Shown: in pieces, positions 58,151 to 64,000 of the stretch
How the letters are laid out: each line of letters opens with the position of its first letter
How positions within the stretch are numbered: position 1 is the first letter of the stretch
From: Enterobacter cloacae complex sp. ECNIH7
Lineage (GTDB): Bacteria; Pseudomonadota; Gammaproteobacteria; Enterobacterales; Enterobacteriaceae
Reading direction: 5' to 3'
Length of the DNA stretch: 64,000 bases
NCBI RefSeq assembly: GCF_002208095.1
Contig: NZ_CP017990.1
Coordinates: forward strand, 1,488,001-1,552,000
Program-made: the position numbers and the translations under genes
The notes under the pieces: model-generated
The model's database searches: none
What the model was told of the DNA's origin: nothing
What the model saw: only the letters and a program-made list of their open reading frames with translations

Positions 58151-58441
58151 ATGGATTTTACTAATCTTATGACAGCTATTGGTGTGAAGTTAACACCAGT
58201 AGAACTAACACCAGAATGTACTGTATACATCAAACTACCATCAATTACCCAACACGCAGAAGTTTCAGATCCATATAAAGCGATCTTCTATTGTGTGGTT
58301 GATGAAAGTGGTAAACAGATTTTTGATTCACCTGAACAAGTTGAACAGAATGTTGATTTAACAGTACAATTAAAACTAAATGCCGAGATCGGTAAAGTGT
58401 TTGCCAAATCCTTTAATGTTGAGGATGTTGAGGCAAAGTAA
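58151..58441 (+). CDS. Tail assembly chaperone, gpG-like
   Basis: The product has 96 residues, acidic, located between tail tube and tape measure as lambda G. It ends VEDVEAK then TAA, directly at a candidate slippery sequence (GGCAAAG, 58,432-58,438). The role would be to hold the tape measure protein during tail assembly. AAGGATAAAGCG precedes the ATG. Confidence 0.75.
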   Translation: MDFTNLMTAIGVKLTPVELTPECTVYIKLPSITQHAEVSDPYKAIFYCVVDESGKQIFDSPEQVEQNVDLTVQLKLNAEIGKVFAKSFNVEDVEAK

Positions 58442-58809
58442 GACGCGATCCGATTCTCAGACTATCACTATCTTTATTGTATAACAGCGGGTGTAGTGTG
58501 GATGATCTCTACACTATGCCCGTTTTGCTTTTCTTCTACCTATTAGTTTTCAAAGAATCGGTTGATCCTGATTCATCACAAATTGAACAAATCAGGCATA
58601 CAGAACTATTACAGGCAATATGGTTAAGTACTGGCAATATCAAGAAAGAAGATATACCGAAATTTAGTATCTATGAACTCGATTCATTGAACATCATTTC
58701 AAATAAAACCTTAGCTGAACAACACGCAGAAAGGGAGAAGAAGATCGCAGATCAACAAAAAGCAAACATGCTTAATTGGATGGGAGTAAAGCCAAATGGC
58801 AAACAATAA
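58432..58809 (+). CDS. gpT-like extension of the tail chaperone, made by -1 frameshifting
   Basis: The frame is open from the slippery site to 58,809, which overlaps the tape measure start by 14 bases. It has no ATG near its beginning; a TTG at 58,477 is the only plausible independent start. A -1 shift on GGCAAAG would join gpG to VRRDPILRLSLSLLYNSG and the rest (YTMPVLLFFYLLVFKES to GVKPNGKQ). This is the classic G-GT arrangement of long-tailed phages. Confidence 0.7.
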   Translation, partial: GKVRRDPILRLSLSLLYNSGCSVDDLYTMPVLLFFYLLVFKESVDPDSSQIEQIRHTELLQAIWLSTGNIKKEDIPKFSIYELDSLNIISNKTLAEQHAEREKKIADQQKANMLNWMGVKPNGKQ

Positions 58810-61258
58810 TAAACAATCAATGATATTTGAAATCACAGGTGATGAATCTGGATTACAAAAATCATTAAAAAACGCAGCAAATGATATAGGTGATTTTGGT
58901 GATCGTGCTGGCGGGGTGTTTGGTGGTTTCAATACCGGACTATCAACCACGGCTAAAGCTATGTCTGGTTTCGCTGGTGCGGTAGGGGTCGCAGGTATCG
59001 CCATTGCCGCCACTTTAGCTAACGTACAAGAACAATCAGAAAAGGCGTTTGAAGTCTTTCAGGCAGCATCACTATCACAAACTGGCATAGTACAGATCCA
59101 ACAGGCAGCTAATATGTTTGCGTCCGTAGGTCTGACTATGGATCAAGTAGCCGACCAGATGAAAGATGCTAAGGATAAGTTAGGCGATGCTATCACTAAT
59201 AACGCTGGTTCTATGCTAACCGATGTAATTCAACCATTGAAGTTAAATATGTTTGAGTTACAGAAAGCAGCAGAAAGTGGTGAAGATATTATTGCTAAGA
59301 TTTACTATCAAGCTAAACAAATGGGCTTTAGTCAGGCTCAGATTGTACAGATGATGGAAACTGTAGCTAACGATGCTACTAAACGCATGACTGTATATAG
59401 AGAATTCAGTACTGAACAAGAGTACCAAAATAGCCTTGCTAATGAAAATATTCAGTTAACGGCAGAGCAATCACGACAATTTGAAGAATATAGAACGGCA
59501 ACGAATAATCTATCAAGAGCATGGGATACGTGGCGAAATTCAACACTTGCCCCTGTTGCTAAAAGTCTTGCTGATATTCTTGATCTAATGACTAAGATAC
59601 TCAACAGTAAGCCAGTGGCAGCAGCCGCAGCAGCTACGAGTAAGCAGGGGATACAGGCAGTACAGGAATACCAACAACAGTACCAACAACAGATTCAGAA
59701 AAACTCGTCTATCTATGGTGCTCAGGTGGTAGAAGAACAGCAGAAGCAACAAGAAGCTAATAATAAGACTTTTGAAAATCTTTTAGCAAATATTGATGCC
59801 GCACATAATCTTTTAGCCAAACAACAAGAGCAATATAACAAGGGTTCAGATAAGAGTGTTATTGATTCAGCGTTGAAACCTTATCTATCAGCGAAGCAAA
59901 AGACACAAGCACAGATTGATACTCTTGATGCTACTCACCAACAACTACGAGCAACGATTAAAGAGTCTTTAGCACGTGCTTACAAAGGTGATGAAGCGGC
60001 AATGAATGCCGATTTAGCTAAACTTGATGAAGGTTATAAAGCTAACCGTGAGAAGTTAGTAAAAAGCCTAACAGCCGATGAAGATAAAGCACGTGAAGAT
60101 AAAGCAAAGAAAGATGAAGCAGCAGCCAAGAAAGCACAAGCCGCACAAGATAAGATTAATGAACAAACTAAAAGAGCAAAAGCACTATTAGAACAAACCT
60201 TATCACAGATCGGTACTAACGAAGCACAGATACGTATTATTCGTTTTAACTATGAACAAGATGAAATTGAAAAACGTATCAGTACAGCAGGTAAATTAGC
60301 TGGTAAGAATGAAACTGAAATTACAGCAATGTTAGATCAGCAATATAAAAGCCGTGCGACTAAGTACAAAACTATGGTTGATGAAATGCTTGCTGAAACA
60401 GACCGTTTAAAACAAGCACAAAATATTGCCGCAATTGCCAGTGATCCGAATGCCACACCAGAGGCTAAGGCCAAAGCAGCAGCAGCGGGTAAGACGTGGA
60501 CAGGTGACACAGCAAGTCAGGGATTAGGGTACAAGAACCCGTTGGACTTCTCACCAGATCCAACACAGGTACAGCAAGTAAGTACTGAACAGCAAGAGAA
60601 CCAGGATGGGGCTAAAGCTCTATACGATGCCAAAGTAATTGGATTCCAGGAGTACCAGGATCAGCTAACAGCGATTCAGGCCAACGCCGATATCAAACGT
60701 GGGCGATTAACCGCAGACGCACTATCAAACACTTTAGGTATGTGGGCTACTGGTGCGGGTGATGTAGGAACTATCATGGCTGGCGTGTTCGGAGAGTCCT
60801 CGGCAGCGGCTAAGGCAGCTTTTGCCGTAAGTAAAGGTATTGCCATTGCTCAGGCAGTGATCAACATCCAACAGGGCATATCCGAGGCTATCAAACTTGG
60901 TTGGCCTATGGGGATCGCCGCAGGTCTACAGGTAGCCGCACAGGGTGCTCAACTGGTCAGTACTATCAAAGGTACAACTATTCAGGGTCAAGCCCATGAT
61001 GGTTGGGATTCACTACCAAGTACTGGTACTTACAATCTTGAAAAAGGTGAACGTGTAGTAGGTAAATCATTGAACCAGGATCTAACTAAGTATCTAAGCA
61101 ATCAAGATAGCGGTGGTACTGGTGATATTAAAATTGACGCACCGTTAATTATTAATAGTAATGGTCAGATTTCCGATGCTGATTTTCAAAAGATGTGTGA
61201 TAAACACGCCGATACTATTGTACAGGCAACACGTAAATCTCAGAAGAATAACGTATAA
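58796..61258 (+). CDS. Tail tape measure protein
   Basis: The product has 820 residues, mostly helical. It has Gly/Ala-rich hydrophobic stretches (AMSGFAGAVGVAGIAIAATL; a second near AGDVGTIMAGVFGESSAAAKAAFAVSK, read in part) and long Gln/Lys/Glu coiled-coil regions (~300-560). It sets tail length; at about 1.5 angstrom per residue this gives a tail near 120 nm, an inference. It overlaps the end of the gpT-like frame. A long tail with this gene fits a siphovirus. Confidence 0.9.
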   Translation: MANNNKQSMIFEITGDESGLQKSLKNAANDIGDFGDRAGGVFGGFNTGLSTTAKAMSGFAGAVGVAGIAIAATLANVQEQSEKAFEVFQAASLSQTGIVQIQQAANMFASVGLTMDQVADQMKDAKDKLGDAITNNAGSMLTDVIQPLKLNMFELQKAAESGEDIIAKIYYQAKQMGFSQAQIVQMMETVANDATKRMTVYREFSTEQEYQNSLANENIQLTAEQSRQFEEYRTATNNLSRAWDTWRNSTLAPVAKSLADILDLMTKILNSKPVAAAAAATSKQGIQAVQEYQQQYQQQIQKNSSIYGAQVVEEQQKQQEANNKTFENLLANIDAAHNLLAKQQEQYNKGSDKSVIDSALKPYLSAKQKTQAQIDTLDATHQQLRATIKESLARAYKGDEAAMNADLAKLDEGYKANREKLVKSLTADEDKAREDKAKKDEAAAKKAQAAQDKINEQTKRAKALLEQTLSQIGTNEAQIRIIRFNYEQDEIEKRISTAGKLAGKNETEITAMLDQQYKSRATKYKTMVDEMLAETDRLKQAQNIAAIASDPNATPEAKAKAAAAGKTWTGDTASQGLGYKNPLDFSPDPTQVQQVSTEQQENQDGAKALYDAKVIGFQEYQDQLTAIQANADIKRGRLTADALSNTLGMWATGAGDVGTIMAGVFGESSAAAKAAFAVSKGIAIAQAVINIQQGISEAIKLGWPMGIAAGLQVAAQGAQLVSTIKGTTIQGQAHDGWDSLPSTGTYNLEKGERVVGKSLNQDLTKYLSNQDSGGTGDIKIDAPLIINSNGQISDADFQKMCDKHADTIVQATRKSQKNNV

Positions 61259-61309
61259 ATATCATATAGCCCACATGGATTGTGGGCTAACTTTTAAAGG
61301 AATAATAAT

Positions 61310-61864
61310 ATGTTAAATAACGCTCTTATCAGTGAGTTCATGTTAACGGACAATATACCGCAATATCAAAACCAGACATGGACAGGTGAAACTATTACAC
61401 GTGTTGTAGGTTCGCAGTACTTCACCCTTAGTTTTAAAGTAACTCTAAACAAGATGAACCGTACTGAACTTGCTAACTTCTATGCTCTTTATGGTCAAGG
61501 TAGACCGTTTGATATATCTCTTGGTTGGTGGTCAGATTATAACGGTACTCAGGCATCACAAGTACAGGCAACCGCAGCAAGGGCAGCAGGGGCAACATCA
61601 GTTGCCGTTAATGCTAATACACTTGAAGTTGGTACTGTAGTTCAGTTTACCGGACACAAGAAACTATATCGAATCATAGCCAACACAGGTAACGTGATTA
61701 CTATCTTCCCTAGATTAATCAAAAACATCCAACTTGGGGAAGTAATGAAATATGACAATATTCAAGGTTCATTTATTCTTACACCACAAAACGCAGCATA
61801 CCAGATGCCAAGTACAAACATTATGGAAGTGACAATAAACGCAACCGAAAACATCAGAGGTTAA
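61310..61864 (+). CDS. Minor tail protein, gpM-like by position
   Basis: The product has 184 residues. The N-terminal part (residues ~1-75) has WTGETITRVVGSQYFTLSFKV and ends DISLGWWSDY; a beta domain with GATSVAVNANTLEVGTVVQF follows. It is directly downstream of the tape measure, where lambda M (tail tip) sits. AAAGGAATAATAAT precedes the ATG. Identity rests on order more than on motifs. Confidence 0.6.
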   Translation: MLNNALISEFMLTDNIPQYQNQTWTGETITRVVGSQYFTLSFKVTLNKMNRTELANFYALYGQGRPFDISLGWWSDYNGTQASQVQATAARAAGATSVAVNANTLEVGTVVQFTGHKKLYRIIANTGNVITIFPRLIKNIQLGEVMKYDNIQGSFILTPQNAAYQMPSTNIMEVTINATENIRG

Positions 61865-61867
61865 TTT

Positions 61868-62512
61868 ATGTCAATTCCAAGTAATGTATTAACTAATGCG
61901 GATCTTATCGCGTACTGGAATCTTACACGTGGTGATAATAAAACCGTTCTAACAGAAAAAGAACTCTATCAATGTGGGGTTATGGTTAAGTTGATTGATA
62001 TTCTTCCAGCAACTGGAAGTAACATATATCTAACTGATGCTATAGCCGATCAGAACTATAATGGAATTAGTTATAAGTCCGTACCTGATTTTCTTGATTC
62101 ATCTTTTTCTAACTATGTAGAAAAGAACCAAATTAATAATAACGGTACTTCTTTGAAAGTAAGTAATGTAAGCCAGGATTATCTATCTATGGCGTTACGT
62201 GGATTGTGGAATGATGCCAAAGTTAATATCTGGATGGGAATTGTTAACCCAGCTACAGGGGGTATTCTATATGCCTATCGTATGTTTAGTGGTTACATTG
62301 ATTACTTTAGTTCTGACTTTAACAACACAGCAGGTAATACCACAAATGAAACAACAGTAAATCTAAATTCATTGTGGAAGAAGTTAGACCAAACACAACG
62401 CCTGTTATCCAGTACATCAGTACACCAATCATTACACACTGGTGATAAGTTTTTTGACCTAATCGGAATACTAAATAGTTCAGAGCAATTCTGGAAGAGT
62501 AGCAAGAAATAA
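61868..62512 (+). CDS. Minor tail protein, gpL-like
   Basis: The product has 214 residues. Beta-rich N-terminus (LIDILPATGSNIYLTDA, GISYKSVPDF), then a region with RGLWNDAKVNIWMGIVNP and GYIDYFSS, and a C-terminus LLSSTSVHQSLHTGDKFFD. These resemble the tail-tip/hub proteins of lambda-like phages (gpL/DUF2163 type). It starts three bases after the previous stop and overlaps the next gene by one base. Confidence 0.65.
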   Translation: MSIPSNVLTNADLIAYWNLTRGDNKTVLTEKELYQCGVMVKLIDILPATGSNIYLTDAIADQNYNGISYKSVPDFLDSSFSNYVEKNQINNNGTSLKVSNVSQDYLSMALRGLWNDAKVNIWMGIVNPATGGILYAYRMFSGYIDYFSSDFNNTAGNTTNETTVNLNSLWKKLDQTQRLLSSTSVHQSLHTGDKFFDLIGILNSSEQFWKSSKK

Positions 62513-62907
62513 TGAAAAACGGATTTATAACAGAGTACCTAAGTGGTTTAGTTGGTGAACCTTTAGTGTACGGTACTAATGATTGTCATATCATGGTGCT
62601 AACAGTAATAGATATGATCACAGGTAGTAATTACCGTGATGAAATCTACCAGAAATACACAACACCAACAGCAGGTAGAAAATACGCAAAAGCAAACTGT
62701 AGTTATTCTACTCTACATCTATTGTGTAAAGAAAACGGCGAATTAGTAACTGAACCACTTGATGGGGATATCATCATTTCGTCAGGTCACAGTACAGTTT
62801 ATTGGCGTGGGAAAGTAGTAATTTTATCAGAAGATAAATCTAACTATATCGTTTCTCAATATATCCCAAATGAAAAAGACAAAATATACAGATTTAAAGG
62901 GGAATAA
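62512..62907 (+). CDS. Tail assembly protein, gpK-position, DUF6950-like
   Basis: The product has 131 residues. The motif YGTNDCHIMVLTVIDMITG near residue 19 and KYTTPTAGRKYAKANC fit the small Cys-containing NlpC/P60-related DUF6950 proteins often found between L and J genes. A possible peptidase catalytic Cys is in NDC and a His in SSGHSTVYW, but activity is not shown. Confidence 0.6.
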   Translation: MKNGFITEYLSGLVGEPLVYGTNDCHIMVLTVIDMITGSNYRDEIYQKYTTPTAGRKYAKANCSYSTLHLLCKENGELVTEPLDGDIIISSGHSTVYWRGKVVILSEDKSNYIVSQYIPNEKDKIYRFKGE

Positions 62908-62909
62908 CT

Positions 62910-64000
62910 ATGGCAGTAGCAGCAGTTGCCGTAGCTATTATCGCAGGGGCATCAGCGGCGGCAGCAGCATACGCAGCAGGTTTAGCTTTAGCAGCAGTAG
63001 TAGCTATAGGTATTGGTACAGCAGCACTATCTTACATTAGTTCATCACAGATGATGAATGTAGGCCAAATGGGGGTAACGTATCCGAGTACGGGTAGTAA
63101 CAATGCCCGATCAACATCACCAAGTACTGGTATTCCAATTTCATACGGTGGTTCTAACCGTAACGCAACAGAAGTAGCCTATAACAAATTAGGTTCTATT
63201 GTGGTTTGGCAGAATGTTTACAATGGTACATCAAATCAGTTATGTACTATTCACGCTATTAGTATTGGTGAAATTGGTCAGGTTCCAGGAGAACAATCAC
63301 AAGGCGTAATTAAGCAAATCTATTTTGATAATGCTCCGGTACTGCTTGATGGTGCGTATATCACCACAGAAGGCCAAGTACCTACATCAATGATGATAGA
63401 GAAGTACCGCAAATACCTACAGATTGAAGTACGTTTTGGTAAACCGTCATACGGTGGTTCTATGACGCTTGCCCGTCAATATGGCGGCAGTCAATGGAAT
63501 GATAATATGCGTGGTGATGGTCTTGTACAGATCTGTACTGTAATCAAGAAAACCAACGACTCATTGATTGATGGGATTCTAACGAACCAGAACTATACAC
63601 TATCGGTAGAAATGCGTGGACGTATGATCTATGACTTAACTGATAATGTGCGTAAACCTTCAAGTAATCCACCAAGCCAATTATATGACTTTATAACTAA
63701 TACAGAATTTGGTTTTGGTTTGAATCCGAATGATATTGATATGACAAGTTTCCGTAATATGGCTAACTATTGTGCTAATAACCATTTTTATTCAAATGGA
63801 AATATTCAGTACGATAAATCATTTAAGGAAAACATTGAAAATATTCTACAGACATTTGGTGGTGTACTATATGAATCAAATGGTATGTACTATCTAACGG
63901 TAGATGCTCCAGATATTCCAAGTGTACATTTTGATGAAACGAATATTCTTGGTAGTGTGAATATCACAACGGGTTCTAAGTCTGATTATTTTAATACAAT
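62910..64000 (+). CDS. Tail tip / host specificity protein J-like, partial
   Basis: The frame is open from ATG 62,910 to the right edge (at least 363 residues). An Ala-rich hydrophobic start (MAVAAVAVAIIAGASAAAAA) is followed by TGIPISYGGSNRNATEV, YDLTDNVRKPSSNPPSQLYDF and LQTFGGVLYESNGMYYLTVD, which are features of lambda gpJ-type central fibre proteins. AAAGGGGAATAACT lies upstream. It follows the M-, L- and K-like genes in lambda order and likely determines receptor binding; the C-terminal specificity part is outside the window. Confidence 0.8.
   Translation, partial: MAVAAVAVAIIAGASAAAAAYAAGLALAAVVAIGIGTAALSYISSSQMMNVGQMGVTYPSTGSNNARSTSPSTGIPISYGGSNRNATEVAYNKLGSIVVWQNVYNGTSNQLCTIHAISIGEIGQVPGEQSQGVIKQIYFDNAPVLLDGAYITTEGQVPTSMMIEKYRKYLQIEVRFGKPSYGGSMTLARQYGGSQWNDNMRGDGLVQICTVIKKTNDSLIDGILTNQNYTLSVEMRGRMIYDLTDNVRKPSSNPPSQLYDFITNTEFGFGLNPNDIDMTSFRNMANYCANNHFYSNGNIQYDKSFKENIENILQTFGGVLYESNGMYYLTVDAPDIPSVHFDETNILGSVNITTGSKSDYFNT

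Overview
The window is a chromosomal segment of an Enterobacter-like member of the Enterobacteriaceae with the 5' half of an integrated phage. Positions 1-34,630 have GC-rich codon use and the same gene order as the 16-17 min region of Escherichia coli: sucBCD, mngR/mngAB, cydABX-ybgE, ybgC-tolQRAB-pal-cpoB, a tRNA-Lys/tRNA-Val cluster, nadA-pnuC, zitB, ybgS, aroG, gpmA, galETKM, modF-modE, acrZ, modABC and ybhA. The products are close to their E. coli counterparts but clearly not E. coli itself. Genus is inferred from protein similarity recalled from memory, not from a search.

The host part is ordinary and well regulated. It encodes the end of the TCA-cycle suc operon, uptake and hydrolysis of mannosylglycerate, cytochrome bd oxidase with its small subunit CydX, the Tol-Pal envelope machine, NAD precursor synthesis and uptake, zinc export, the first step of aromatic amino acid synthesis, glycolysis, the Leloir galactose pathway and molybdate uptake. 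Classical operators can be read directly: FNR (cydA), NadR (nadA), TyrR (aroG), a Fur-like site (gpmA), GalR OE and OI (galE) and ModE (modA).

At about 34,630 the haloacid dehalogenase-type phosphatase gene ybhA is cut about 70 codons after its start, and an AT-rich prophage begins that runs off the right edge. It starts with a large serine recombinase gene about 40 bp inside the junction. Next come a poorly coding segment with candidate structured RNAs and small genes, an HNH endonuclease, and an accessory segment with two stand-alone EAL (cyclic-di-GMP phosphodiesterase-type) proteins among unknown small genes. A lambda-ordered morphogenesis module follows: terS, terL, gpW-like, portal, a fused HK97-type protease/scaffold/capsid gene, tail tube, gpG/gpGT chaperone, tape measure, and M-, L-, K- and J-like tail-tip genes.

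The prophage is damaged. A 1,315-bp IS256-family element sits in terL with a perfect 8-bp target duplication. A 1,229-bp IS3-family element truncates the capsid gene, has no target duplication, and lies where head-tail connector genes would be expected, which suggests an adjacent deletion. The most unusual features are a tail-tube domain fused to fibre repeats and followed by a 940-residue putative carbohydrate-active protein, both placed before a second tail-tube gene; the paired EAL proteins; and strong over-representation of the palindrome AGTACT throughout the prophage, in coding and non-coding DNA alike.
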